DNA of 64,000 nucleotides, taken from the NCBI RefSeq assembly GCF_014648775.1, contig NZ_BMRT01000001.1:1542034-1606033 (forward strand), given 5' to 3'. The DNA comes from Streptomyces abikoensis. Its GTDB lineage: Bacteria; Actinomycetota; Actinomycetes; Streptomycetales; Streptomycetaceae. Position 1 is the stretch's first letter. Every line of letters begins with the position of its first letter. Below the pieces are notes generated by a model, which had not been told where the DNA came from, searched no databases, and saw only the letters and a program-made list of their open reading frames with translations. Made by a program: the position numbers and the translations under genes. Positions 33,501 through 42,700 of this stretch are shown here, piece by piece.

Positions 33501-35264
33501 GTGGACCCGGTGATCGTCGTCGGGGCCGGGCCCGTCGGGCTCACCCTGGCCCTGGCCCTGGCCCGGTACGAGGTGCCCGTCACCGTCCTGGACGAGTCGC
33601 CCGGCGAGGCCGGTACGCCACGGGAGCGCCGCCTGGCCCGTACGGCCGTGCTGCGGCCGGAGACCGCCGCGCTGCTGGAGCGGCTGGGGTGCGTCACCTC
33701 GGAGGGCACCCGCTGGTCGGGCTGGCGCACGCTGCGGCGCCGGACGGAAGTGGCACGGATCCCGTTCGCACCGCCCGGCGACGCCGGAAAGGCCGCGGAA
33801 CCCGCCGAGTTCGAGGACGCGTTCGAGGCGGGTGGGGCCGTCGAGGAGCGCCCGGGTGACGAGCCGCGCGCCGACCCGGCAGCAGAACCGTCTCCCCTGC
33901 ATCTGCCCCAGCACGCCCTCGCGCGCGAACTGCGGGCGGCGCTCGCCGGCGAGGCGGACGTGCGGATCGTCCACGACAGCCGCGTGGCCCTCCTCGAACA
34001 GGACTCCTCCGGCGTCACCGCGCACACCCGGGGCGAGGGCGGCGGCGACAACGACACGGTCTGGCGGGGCAGTTATCTGATCGGCTGCGACGGCGCCCGC
34101 TCCGTCGTCCGCAAACTGCTCGGGGCCCGCTTCCCCGGGCGTACGGCCGTGGAACGGTACGCGGTCGCCGCGCTCCGCGCCGAGCTGCCCTGGCCGGGCG
34201 AGGCCGTGCTGCACCGGTCGCCGCCGCGCGGTGGCGAGGTGACGGCCCGTCCGCTGCCCGACGGGGTGTGGCGGCTCGACTGGCCGCTGCCGCCCGACGG
34301 CGGGCTGGTCACCCCCGACGCGCTGCTCGCCCGCGTCGGCGACTCCCTGGCGGCGTGGTGCGGCGAAGCCCCGGCGTACGAGCTGCTGGACACCGGTGTG
34401 TACGCCGTGCACCACCGTCTCGCGCGCCGCTGGCGCTGCGGGCGCGCCTTCCTCGCGGGCGACGCCGCGCATCTGCTGGGCGCGCTGGGCACCCAGGGGC
34501 TCGACGAAGGGCTGCTGGACGCCGAGAACCTCGCCTGGAAGCTGGCGCTGGCCTGGCACCACGGCGCTTCCGAGGCCCTGCTCGACAGCTATCAGGCCGA
34601 GCGCCGGGAGGCCGTCGCCGCCCGGCTGCGCGCCGCCGACCGGATGCTGCCCGCGGTGCGCGGCGAGGGCGGCTGGCGGACGGTGCGGCGCACCCTCGTG
34701 CCGGGCGCCGCGCGCTCCCACGACGCGCTGCTGACGGAAGGCCACTTGGGGCGCGGGCTGCTGGGCGCGCCGGCCGTCCACTCCCGTACGCCCCTGCTGC
34801 CGGCCGCGCCGCCCGCGAGCTCGGTGCTGGTGGGCACGGCCGTGGGGGCGCTGGTCGACGACGTGCCGGTGACCGCGCCGGACGGTTCGGAGGCGTGGCT
34901 GCGCGACCGGCTGGGCGGCGACCTGCTGGTGGTCCTCGTCGCCCCCGGCACGGGGGTGTGGGAGCGCCGCCACTGGGTGGGCGCGGGCCTCATGCCCGCC
35001 CTGGCGGCGGCCGTCTCCGCCCTGCCCGTGGCGGCGGAACTGCTCGTCGCCGAGGGGTATCCGGGGGCGGACGCGCACACCGTGCTGGTGGTCCGGCCGG
35101 ACGGCCGGCTGGTGGCCGCGCTGGCGGGGGTGCGGGCGGCGGAGCTGTACGCGTGCGCGGACGCGGCGCGGGGAGGTGCCGCCGGAGGCTCCGGGGGCGC
35201 CGAGGCGCCGCCGGAGGAGTCGACTCCCCAGGAAGCCACCAGTGAGGCTACGGCCAACCGTTGA
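33501..35264 (+). CDS. FAD-dependent aromatic monooxygenase-like protein
   Basis: 587 residues from GTG 33501, which begins exactly at the FAD domain (VDPVIVVGAGPVGLTLALA) and follows a gagggg ribosome site. The GxGxxG motif, the YLIGCDGARSVVRK DG motif and the AFLAGDAAHLLGALGTQGLD GD motif define the PheA/TfdB group of flavin hydroxylases. A thioredoxin-like C-terminal domain (GSEAWLRDRLGGDLLVVLVA, then TVLVVRPDGRLVAALAG) completes the fold. These enzymes hydroxylate aromatic substrates with NAD(P)H and O2; many serve polyketide tailoring. It stands alone, so the substrate is unknown. It lies upstream of the cysteine leader-peptide unit on the same strand. Confidence 0.88.
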   Translation: MDPVIVVGAGPVGLTLALALARYEVPVTVLDESPGEAGTPRERRLARTAVLRPETAALLERLGCVTSEGTRWSGWRTLRRRTEVARIPFAPPGDAGKAAEPAEFEDAFEAGGAVEERPGDEPRADPAAEPSPLHLPQHALARELRAALAGEADVRIVHDSRVALLEQDSSGVTAHTRGEGGGDNDTVWRGSYLIGCDGARSVVRKLLGARFPGRTAVERYAVAALRAELPWPGEAVLHRSPPRGGEVTARPLPDGVWRLDWPLPPDGGLVTPDALLARVGDSLAAWCGEAPAYELLDTGVYAVHHRLARRWRCGRAFLAGDAAHLLGALGTQGLDEGLLDAENLAWKLALAWHHGASEALLDSYQAERREAVAARLRAADRMLPAVRGEGGWRTVRRTLVPGAARSHDALLTEGHLGRGLLGAPAVHSRTPLLPAAPPASSVLVGTAVGALVDDVPVTAPDGSEAWLRDRLGGDLLVVLVAPGTGVWERRHWVGAGLMPALAAAVSALPVAAELLVAEGYPGADAHTVLVVRPDGRLVAALAGVRAAELYACADAARGGAAGGSGGAEAPPEESTPQEATSEATANR

Positions 35265-35296
35265 CCGGCCATGGTCGCCATGGTTGACTCCGGAGC

Positions 35297-35383
35297 GTGA
35301 CTGACAGCGGCTCGCGTTTCTGGCGGAGGGTCCATCTGGACCTGCTCCGCTACGCGGGCTGTGTCTGTCGTCCGTCCTGCTGA
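35297..35383 (+). CDS. Cysteine-rich regulatory leader peptide upstream of the cysteine dioxygenase gene
   Basis: 28 residues from GTG 35297. It opens VTDSGSRFWRRVHLDLLRY and ends with AGCVCRPSC before TGA, giving three cysteines in the last seven residues. The RRVHLDLLR core is like the short putative leader peptides I recall before sulfur genes in streptomycetes (basic RRHVDL motif, then C-terminal Cys). In mycobacteria, Cys-rich upstream ORFs are known to sense cysteine supply by ribosome stalling and control the downstream genes. Here the leader ends 76 nt before the cysteine dioxygenase start. A ribosome site (ggag) lies directly before the GTG. Too short to rely on coding statistics; the family resemblance and context are the evidence. 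Confidence 0.75.
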   Translation: MTDSGSRFWRRVHLDLLRYAGCVCRPSC

Positions 35384-35459
35384 TCCGCTCTTCCCTCCGC
35401 GCTGCCGGGCGCCCCGTGCGCCGCGCGCGTCCTTCGCGATCACTCAGGACGGTTCGACT

Positions 35460-36008
35460 GTGCCCGCTTCCGTACGTACGAACGTTTCGCACGCCGCCTC
35501 GCCGGACGCCTCCGGGGCGCCCTCCCAGGCGGATCTCCTGGACTTCGCCGGCCGGACGGCCGCCGACGCCCGTCTCGTCGCCTCGCTCCCGCTCGACCCC
35601 CATGGGCGGACCTGGATCCGGCTGGAGGGGCCGGGCGGCGGGGAGGCATGGCTCATCGGCTGGCCGCCGGGCAGTGGCACCGGCTGGCACGACCACGGCG
35701 GCTCGCACGGCGCGTTCGCCGTGGCCTCCGGCAACCTGACCGAGCAGTCCCTGGCCGCGCGGCTGCCCACCGAGGGGTGGAAGCTGCTGGAACTGGCGGA
35801 CGGCATCGACCGTGAGCGCCTGCTGGCGGAGGGGGGCGGCCGGGCCTTCGGGCCGCACCACGTCCACCAGGTGCTCAACGCCTCGCGGGAGCGGCACGCC
35901 ATCTCCGTGCACGCGTACTACCCGCCGCTGCCGATGATGCGCCGGTACAGCCGCAGCGGTCAGGTGCTGCGGCTGGAGGCGGTCGAGTGGGCGCGGGAGT
36001 GGGCATGA
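35460..36008 (+). CDS. Cysteine dioxygenase family protein
   Basis: 182 residues from GTG 35460. It oxidises cysteine (or a related thiol) to the sulfinate with Fe(II) and O2. The cupin motifs are clear: GTGWHDHGGSHGAFAV supplies metal ligands His77 and His79, and FGPHHVHQVLNAS near residue 133 supplies the third His. A conserved ISVHAYYPPLPMMRRY follows near the C-terminus. The GTG is preferred because the aggac upstream is well placed and the extra upstream frame would overlap the leader peptide. It is followed by a rhodanese 30 nt downstream, so cysteine oxidation and sulfane-sulfur handling look coupled, and it is probably controlled by the leader. Confidence 0.9.
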   Translation: MPASVRTNVSHAASPDASGAPSQADLLDFAGRTAADARLVASLPLDPHGRTWIRLEGPGGGEAWLIGWPPGSGTGWHDHGGSHGAFAVASGNLTEQSLAARLPTEGWKLLELADGIDRERLLAEGGGRAFGPHHVHQVLNASRERHAISVHAYYPPLPMMRRYSRSGQVLRLEAVEWAREWA

Positions 36009-36038
36009 GGGGCCGGGAGCGGGCATGAGGGAGCGGTC

Positions 36039-36440
36039 ATGAGGGTGGAGGAGTTGCTGGCCGAGGCGCGCGCGCAGCTCGACCGCGTGGGGCCGGCCGA
36101 GGCGGCCGCCGTCCGGGCGGACGGCGGCCTGCTGGTGGACATCCGCTACGCGGCGCTGCGGGAGCGCGACGGGACGGTCCCGGGGGCGCTCGTCGTGGAG
36201 CGCAACGAGCTGGAGTGGCGGCTCGACCCGGCCTGTGAGCACCGCGCGGCGCGGGCGACGGATCACGGCCTGCGGGTGGTCGTGTTCTGCGACGAGGGGT
36301 ACGCCTCGTCGTTGGCCGCCGTCTCCCTGCGCCGGCTGGGCCTGTACCGGGCCACCGATCTGGTGGGCGGCTTCCAGGCGTGGCGCGCGGCCGGCCTGCC
36401 GGTGACGCCCTGGCGTCCGCCTCAGGCGTCCGGCAGGTAG
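36039..36440 (+). CDS. Rhodanese-like sulfurtransferase
   Basis: 133 residues, one rhodanese domain. LLVDIRYAALRERDGTVPGA matches the N-terminal CH2A region, and VVVFCDEGYASSLAAVSLRR holds the persulfide-forming Cys84 in a six-residue loop (CDEGYAS) typical of single-domain rhodaneses. It ends DLVGGFQAWRAAGLPV. It would move sulfane sulfur to thiols or cyanide. It probably shares a transcript with the cysteine dioxygenase. Its last 19 nt overlap the 3' end of recX on the other strand. Confidence 0.9.
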   Translation: MRVEELLAEARAQLDRVGPAEAAAVRADGGLLVDIRYAALRERDGTVPGALVVERNELEWRLDPACEHRAARATDHGLRVVVFCDEGYASSLAAVSLRRLGLYRATDLVGGFQAWRAAGLPVTPWRPPQASGR

Positions 36441-37042
36441 TGGTCGAGGAGCTCCGGGTCGTCGCCCTCCTCCTCCAGGGCGCGACGCACCACGCGCAGG
36501 GCGAGCCCCTCGGAGTAGCCCTTGCGGGCCAGCATCCCGGCGAGGCGGCGCAGCCGCTTCTCCCGGTCCAGGCCCCGGGTCGACCGGAGCTTGCGCTGGA
36601 CGAGCTCACGGGCCGTGCGCTCCTCCTGCTCCGCGTCGAGCCGCCCCACGGCCTCGTCGACGATCGCCGAGTCGACGCCCTTGGTGCGCAGCTCCCGGGC
36701 GAGGGCGCGGCGGGCCAGGCCCCGGCCATGATGGCGGGACTCGACCCAGGCGCCGGCGAACGCGGTGTCGTCGATCAGGCCCACGTCCTCGAACCGGGAC
36801 AGCACCTCTTCCGCCGCCTCGGCCGGTATGCCGCGCTTGGCCAGGGCGTCGGCGAGCTGTTTGCGGGTGCGCGGGGTTCCGGTGAGCAGGCGCAGGCAGA
36901 TCGCCCGCGCCTGCTCCTCCGGTGACGGTGGTGCTCCGGCCCCGGCCCTCGACGGGGAAGCGGAGCCACCGCCCGTTCGGTCGTCCGCGCGCGGCTCACG
37001 TGGCACGGGCCCGTCGCCGTGCCACGGCTGTGCATCAGACAC
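36422..37042 (-). CDS. recX: RecA regulator RecX
   Basis: 206 residues. After a disordered N-terminal tail of about 38 residues come the three-helix tandem repeats of RecX: EEQARAICLRLLTGTPRTRK, VLSRFEDVGLIDDTAFAGAW and GLARRALARELRTKGVDSAI. The C-terminal RRLAGMLARKGYSEGLALRV completes the fold. RecX binds RecA filaments and restrains strand exchange and coprotease activity. The start is 8 nt after the recA stop, so the two are translationally coupled and share the recA promoter. The 3' end overlaps the convergent rhodanese gene. Confidence 0.95.
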   Translation of the reverse strand: MSDAQPWHGDGPVPREPRADDRTGGGSASPSRAGAGAPPSPEEQARAICLRLLTGTPRTRKQLADALAKRGIPAEAAEEVLSRFEDVGLIDDTAFAGAWVESRHHGRGLARRALARELRTKGVDSAIVDEAVGRLDAEQEERTARELVQRKLRSTRGLDREKRLRRLAGMLARKGYSEGLALRVVRRALEEEGDDPELLDHYLPDA

Positions 37043-37050
37043 GGCGCGGC

Positions 37051-38175
37051 TTAGCTCTTGGCCGCGGCCTTCGCCGCCTTACCGGTGGACTTGGTGGCCG
37101 GCGCGGGCACCGACTTGGCCGGCTCACCCGCGGCGGCACCCGCGGCGTCGGCGGCGGGCTCCTCCGCCTGGGCGCCGGGCCGGACGCCCACGCCCAGCTT
37201 GTCCTTGATCTTCTTCTCGATCTCGTTGGCGAGGTCGGGGTTGTCCTTGAGGAAGTTACGGGCGTTCTCCTTGCCCTGACCGAGCTGGTCGCCCTCGTAG
37301 GTGTACCAGGCACCGGCCTTGCGGATGAAGCCGTGCTCCACACCCATGTCGATCAGGCCGCCCTCGCGGCTGATGCCCTGGCCGTAGAGGATGTCGAACT
37401 CGGCCTGCTTGAAGGGCGGCGCGACCTTGTTCTTGACGACCTTGCAACGGGTGCGGTTGCCGACCGCCTCCGTGCCGTCCTTCAGCGTCTCGATGCGGCG
37501 GATGTCGATGCGCACCGAGGCGTAGAACTTCAGGGCCCGGCCACCGGTCGTGGTCTCCGGGGAACCGAACATCACGCCGATCTTCTCGCGGAGCTGGTTG
37601 ATGAAGATCGCGGTGGTCTTGGACTGGTTGAGCGCGCTGGTGATCTTCCGCAGCGCCTGGCTCATCAGCCGGGCCTGGAGACCCACGTGCGAGTCGCCCA
37701 TCTCGCCCTCGATCTCCGCGCGCGGCACCAGGGCGGCCACGGAGTCGATGACGATCAGGTCGAGCGCGCCGGAGCGGACCAGCATGTCGACGATCTCGAG
37801 AGCCTGCTCGCCGTTGTCCGGCTGGGAAAGGATCAGGTTGTCGATGTCGACGCCGAGCTTTCTGGCGTACTCGGGGTCGAGGGCGTGCTCGGCGTCCACG
37901 AAGGCGACGGTGCCGCCGGCCCGCTGGGCGTTGGCCACGGCGTGCAACGTCAGGGTCGTCTTACCGGAGGACTCCGGTCCGTAGATCTCCACCACGCGGC
38001 CGCGCGGCAGGCCGCCGACACCGAGCGCGACGTCGAGAGCGGTCGACCCGGTGGAGATGACCTCGATGGGCTCATTCGGCCGCTCGCCCAGACGCATGAC
38101 CGCGCCCTTGCCGAATTGCCGTTCAATCTGCGCGAGCGCGGCGTCGAGCGCCTTCTCGCGGTCGGTTCCTGCCAT
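37051..38175 (-). CDS. recA: Recombinase RecA
   Basis: 374 residues from ATG 38173-38175 ([20 protein letters not shown]). Walker [13 protein letters not shown] is near residue 68, Walker [13 protein letters not shown], the L1 loop [20 protein letters not shown] and the L2 loop [20 protein letters not shown]. RecA coats single-stranded DNA, drives homologous recombination and triggers LexA self-cleavage. The C-terminal tail of about 45 residues is rich in Ala, Lys and Pro, the streptomycete version. It is upstream of recX on the minus strand, with its own promoter at about 38303-38329. Confidence 0.98.
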   Translation of the reverse strand: MAGTDREKALDAALAQIERQFGKGAVMRLGERPNEPIEVISTGSTALDVALGVGGLPRGRVVEIYGPESSGKTTLTLHAVANAQRAGGTVAFVDAEHALDPEYARKLGVDIDNLILSQPDNGEQALEIVDMLVRSGALDLIVIDSVAALVPRAEIEGEMGDSHVGLQARLMSQALRKITSALNQSKTTAIFINQLREKIGVMFGSPETTTGGRALKFYASVRIDIRRIETLKDGTEAVGNRTRCKVVKNKVAPPFKQAEFDILYGQGISREGGLIDMGVEHGFIRKAGAWYTYEGDQLGQGKENARNFLKDNPDLANEIEKKIKDKLGVGVRPGAQAEEPAADAAGAAAGEPAKSVPAPATKSTGKAAKAAAKS

Positions 38176-38302
38176 GGGTTCCACCCGGTTCGCTTGAGTC
38201 GATCGCTTCACGTCCACGACGCTAACGCCTGCCACTGACAATGCGCCCGGGCGTCGCTCCGGCCTGTGGATAACTCGCGTCCAGCAGCCCGGGACACCCA
38301 TG

Positions 38303-38329
38303 AGAATAGATGTTCGATTTTCGTGTCAA
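38303..38329 (-). promoter_or_regulatory. recA promoter with imperfect SOS-box-like element
   Basis: On the minus strand ttgaca (38324-38329) is a consensus -35, followed by cgaacatctattct (38303-38316). The left half CGAAC of an SOS box is perfect, but the right half reads ATTC instead of GTTCG. Its overlap with the likely -10 region (tattct, 15-bp spacing) is consistent with LexA control. I recall a similar GAACATCCATTC element at other streptomycete recA genes. Confidence 0.7.
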
Positions 38330-38415
38330 GCGCGCCACCCGGCGCGCCGGAAACCCCGGAATCAGCGCCTCCGCGACGTCTCGGTGACCCTGTGGCGCTC
38401 GGCGTACGCGCTCGG

Positions 38416-38610
38416 TCAGCGGCGGTCCTCGGGGATCTCCAGCGCCCGGCACACCGCGCGCCAGACGTCCTTGGCGTTCCAGCCGGCGTCCAGCGCCTGG
38501 TGCACGGTCCTCCCGCCGAGCTCGGACATCACATGATCGCGAGCGAAGGAGTCGGCGTACGCCGCGCCGAAGTAGTCAGCCATTCGCTGCCAGAAGACCG
38601 TCAACCGCAT
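38416..38610 (-). CDS. DUF3046 family small protein
   Basis: 64 residues. MRLTVFWQRMADYFGAAYAD, HVMSELGGRTVHQALDAGWN and AKDVWRAVCRALEIPEDRR together are the DUF3046 family, found next to recA in many actinobacteria. It is all-helical, cytoplasmic and of unknown role. It lies 240 nt upstream of recA on the same strand; recA has its own promoter in between. Constant neighbourhood hints at a DNA-repair connection, which is inference. Confidence 0.9.
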   Translation of the reverse strand: MRLTVFWQRMADYFGAAYADSFARDHVMSELGGRTVHQALDAGWNAKDVWRAVCRALEIPEDRR

Positions 38611-38690
38611 GCGCCCAGTATCCCGCCCCTGAGAGTGCAGCCGACCATGAGCCGCTGACCGGCGGCGCTCCGCGCCCTACGGTCTTGTCC

Positions 38691-39611
38691 ATGGCACCGT
38701 CCGGAGCATCCGCCACCGCCCGCGCCGAGCGCTTCATCTGGCTGACCGCCCGTGTCCTGGAGCAGCGGAGATTCGCGTTCCACTTCCTGGGTGGGCAGGC
38801 CGCCGCCGTCGAGGCCGCCCTCGACGCGTACGCGGGCGACGATGGGGGCTTCGGCCACGCCCTGGAGCCGGATCTGCGCGGCCCCGTGAGCCAGCCGCTG
38901 CACACCGCGCACGCCCTGCGCGTGCTCGACGAGATCGGGCGCTGCCGCGACCGGCGGGTGGAGCCCGTGTGCCGCTATCTGACGGCGGTCTCCACCGCCG
39001 ACGGAGCGCTGCCCGCACTCCACCCCTCGCTGCGCGGCTACCCGGCGGCCCCCTGGATGCCGCTGGTGGACGACCCGCCCAGCGATCTGCTCGCCACCGG
39101 CCCCGTGGTCGGCCTGCTGCATCGCAACGCGGTGTGGCACGCCTGGCTGTTCCGGGCCACCGACTTCTGCTGGGCCGCCGTCGACGCCCTCGGCCGGGGG
39201 GCGCGCACCCACCCGTACGAGGTCGAGGCGGCGGTCGCCTTCCTCGACGGGGCACCCGACCGCGCCCGGGCCCGGGCCGCGGCCGACCGGCTCGGACGGG
39301 CGGTACGGGAGCAGCGGCTGGCCGTGCTGGACCCGGACCGGGCGGCCGACCACCCCCTCCCGGAGGGCTACGCGCCCGGCGAGTACCACTTCCCCCACGA
39401 CTTCGCGCGCGCGCCCGGCTCGCTGGCCCGCGCCTGGTTCTCCGACGCCGAGATGGCGCGGTCGCTGGACTTCCTCGCCGCATCCCAGCAGGAGGACGGC
39501 GGCTGGCCGGTCCGCTGGCGGGCCTGGGCCCCGGGCACGGTCCTCGAGTGCCGGCCCATGGTGACCCTCGACGCCCTGCTGACCCTGCGCGCGTACGGCC
39601 GCCCCACCTAG
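38691..39611 (+). CDS. Conserved protein resembling prenyltransferase/terpenoid alpha-toroid fold
   Basis: 306 residues from ATG 38691. ARFxWL-type start (AERFIWLTARVLEQRRFAFH), then AALDAYAGDDGGFGHALEPD, QPLHTAHALRVLDEIG, VCRYLTAVSTADGALPALHP and, near the end, DFLAASQQEDGGWPVRWRAW. The repeated aromatic/GG motifs resemble QW-like repeats of the alpha/alpha-toroid family (squalene cyclase and prenyltransferase beta-subunit folds). No catalytic Asp-rich cyclase motif is evident, so the function is unknown. It stands between DUF3046 (divergent) and lhr (same strand, 120 nt apart). Confidence 0.8.
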   Translation: MAPSGASATARAERFIWLTARVLEQRRFAFHFLGGQAAAVEAALDAYAGDDGGFGHALEPDLRGPVSQPLHTAHALRVLDEIGRCRDRRVEPVCRYLTAVSTADGALPALHPSLRGYPAAPWMPLVDDPPSDLLATGPVVGLLHRNAVWHAWLFRATDFCWAAVDALGRGARTHPYEVEAAVAFLDGAPDRARARAAADRLGRAVREQRLAVLDPDRAADHPLPEGYAPGEYHFPHDFARAPGSLARAWFSDAEMARSLDFLAASQQEDGGWPVRWRAWAPGTVLECRPMVTLDALLTLRAYGRPT

Positions 39612-39731
39612 CCCCGCAGCCCGCCCCGGCCCCGCGGCCGGGCTCCGGCCTCGGCCCCGGAACCGCCCCCGAAACCGCCTCTGACCTGCGCTTCCGGGGC
39701 ATTGTCAGTGGTGCGGTGCACGATGGGGGGC

Positions 39732-42700
39732 ATGGCGAACGACAAGGCGGCCCCACCCTCGGGGCCGGATCCGGCCTCGGCCCTCGACGCGTTCTCCCCC
39801 GCGACCCGCTCGTGGTTCACGGGGGCGTTCTCCGCGCCCACGGCCGCCCAGGCCGGTGCCTGGCGGGCCATCGGCGAGGGCTCGGACGTCCTGGTCGTCG
39901 CGCCCACCGGCTCCGGCAAGACGCTGGCCGCCTTCCTCGCCTCCCTCGACCGGCTGGCGAGCAGCCCGCCGCCCGCCGAGCGCAAGAAGCGCTGCCGGGT
40001 GCTGTACGTCTCCCCGCTCAAGGCCCTCGCCGTGGACGTCGAGCGGAATCTGCGCAGCCCCCTGACCGGCATCCGCCAGGAGGCCGCCCGGCTGGGGCTG
40101 CCCGAGCCGGAGATCCGCGTCGGCATCCGCTCCGGCGACACCCCGGCGGCCGAGCGCCGTGCCCTGGTCACCCGGCCGCCGGACATCCTGATCACCACAC
40201 CCGAGTCGCTGTTCCTGATGCTCACCTCCGCCGCGCGGGAGGCGCTGACGGGCGTGGAGACGGTCATCCTCGACGAGGTCCACGCCGTCGCCGGGACCAA
40301 GCGGGGCGCGCATCTGGCGCTGACCCTGGAGCGCCTCGACGTCCTGCTGGAGCGCCCCGCCCGGCGCATCGGCCTGTCCGCGACCGTGCGCCCGGTGGAC
40401 GAGGTGGCCCGCTTCCTCTCGCCCCGGCGCAAGGTGGAGATCGTCCAGCCGCCGTCCGGCAAGGAGTTCGACCTGTCGGTGGTCGTGCCCGTCGAGGATC
40501 TCGGCGAGCTCGGCGGCTCGCCCGTGCAGGAGGGCGGCGACGGCAAGGACCGCCCGTCGATCTGGCCGCACGTCGAGGAGCGCATCGCCGATCTCGTCCA
40601 GGCCCACCGCTCCACGATCGTCTTCGCCAACTCCCGCCGCCTCGCCGAGCGCCTGTGCAACCGGCTCAACGAGATCGCCCACGAGCGGGCCACCGGCACC
40701 CCGCTGCCCGAGCACCACTCCCCCGCCGAGCTGATGGGCGGCTCCGGCCCCGCGAAGGGCGCGCCTCCCGTCCTCGCCCGCGCCCACCACGGCTCGGTCT
40801 CCAAGGAGCAGCGCGCCCTGGTCGAGGAGGACCTGAAGGCGGGCCGGCTGCCCGCCGTCGTCGCCACCTCCAGCCTGGAGCTGGGCATCGACATGGGCGC
40901 CGTGGATCTGGTCGTGCAGGTCGAGTCACCGCCGTCGGTGGCCTCCGGGCTCCAGCGGGTGGGCCGCGCGGGCCACCAGGTCGGCGCGGTCTCCACCGGT
41001 GTCGTCTTCCCCAAGTACCGGGGCGATCTGGTGCAGGCGGCCGTGGTGACCGAGCGCATGCGGCGCGGCGCCATCGAACGCTTGCGCGTCCCCGCCAATC
41101 CGCTGGACGTCCTCGCCCAGCAGATCGTCGCCATGGCGGCCATGGACACCTGGGACGTCGAGGAGCTGCTGGCCCTGGTGCGCCGGGCCGCGCCCTTCGC
41201 GGCGCTGCCCGAGTCGGCCTACTCCGGCGTTCTCGACATGCTCGCCGGGCGCTATCCGTCCGACGCCTTCGCGGAGTTGCGCCCGCGCCTGGTCTGGGAC
41301 CGCGTGGCCGGTACGGTCACGGGGCGCCCCGGCGCGCAGCGCCTCGCCGTCACCTCCGGCGGCACCATCCCCGACCGGGGCCTCTTCGGCGTCTTCCTGG
41401 CCGGCGCGGACCCCAAGAAGGGCGGCGGCCGGGTCGGTGAGCTCGACGAGGAGATGGTCTACGAGTCCCGCGTCGGCGACGTGTTCACCCTGGGCACGAC
41501 GTCCTGGCGGATCGAGGACATCACCCGCGACCGCGTCCTCGTCACCCCCGCCCCCGGCACCCCGGGCAGGCTGCCGTTCTGGAAGGGCGACCAGCTGGGC
41601 CGCCCGCTCGAACTGGGGCGCGCGCTCGGGGCGTTCCTCCGCGAGATCGGCGGGCTGGCGCCCGACGCCGCCCGCGACCGGCTCACCGCCGCCGGCCTCG
41701 ACGACTGGGCCGCCGGCAACGTCCTGTCCTACCTCGACGAGCAGCGCCGCGCCTGCGGGCACGTGCCCGACGACCGCACCGTCGTCGTCGAACGGTTCCG
41801 CGACGAGCTGGGCGACTGGCGGGTGGTCGTCCACTCCCCCTTCGGCGCCCAGGTCCACGCCCCCTGGGCGCTGGCCCTCGGCGCCCGGCTCGCCGAGCGC
41901 TACGGCATGGACACCCAGGTGATGCACGCCGACGACGGCATCGTCCTGCGGCTGCCCGACGCCGACCTGCTCGGCCTGGACCTCCTCGACGCCGACCCCG
42001 CCCGGCAGGACGGCGCGTACGACGCCGAGCAGTCCCCCCTCGGCGCCGCCGACGTCCTGTTCGACAAGGGCGAGGTCGAGGGAATCGTCACCGACCAGGT
42101 GGGCGGCTCGGCCCTGTTCGCCTCCCGCTTCCGCGAGTGCGCCGCCCGCGCCCTGCTGCTGCCGCGCCGCGACCCGGGCAAGCGCACGCCGCTGTGGCAG
42201 CAGCGCCAGCGCGCCTCCCAGCTGCTGCAGGTGGCGAGCGAGTTCGGCTCGTTCCCCATCATCCTGGAGGCCGTCCGCGAATGCCTCCAGGACGTCTTCG
42301 ACGTCCCCGGCCTGACCGAGCTGATGGGCGACATCGAGGCGCGCCGGGTCCGTCTGGTGGAGGTCACCACCCCCGAGCCGTCCCCGTTCGCCCGCTCGCT
42401 GCTCTTCGGCTACGTCGCCCAGTTCCTCTACGAGGGCGACTCCCCGCTGGCGGAGCGGCGCGCCGCCGCCCTGTCCCTCGACTCCCGGCTGCTGGCCGAG
42501 CTGCTGGGCCAGGCCGAGCTCCGCGAGCTGCTCGACGCCGACGTGCTGACGGAACTGGAGCGCGAGCTCCAGTGGCTGACCGAGGACCGCCGCGCCAAGG
42601 ACGCCGAAGGCGTCGCCGACCTGCTGCGGCTGCTGGGTCCCCTCACCGACGCCGAGCTGGCGGCGCGCGGTGCCGGGCCGGAGTGGGCCCGGGAGCTGTC

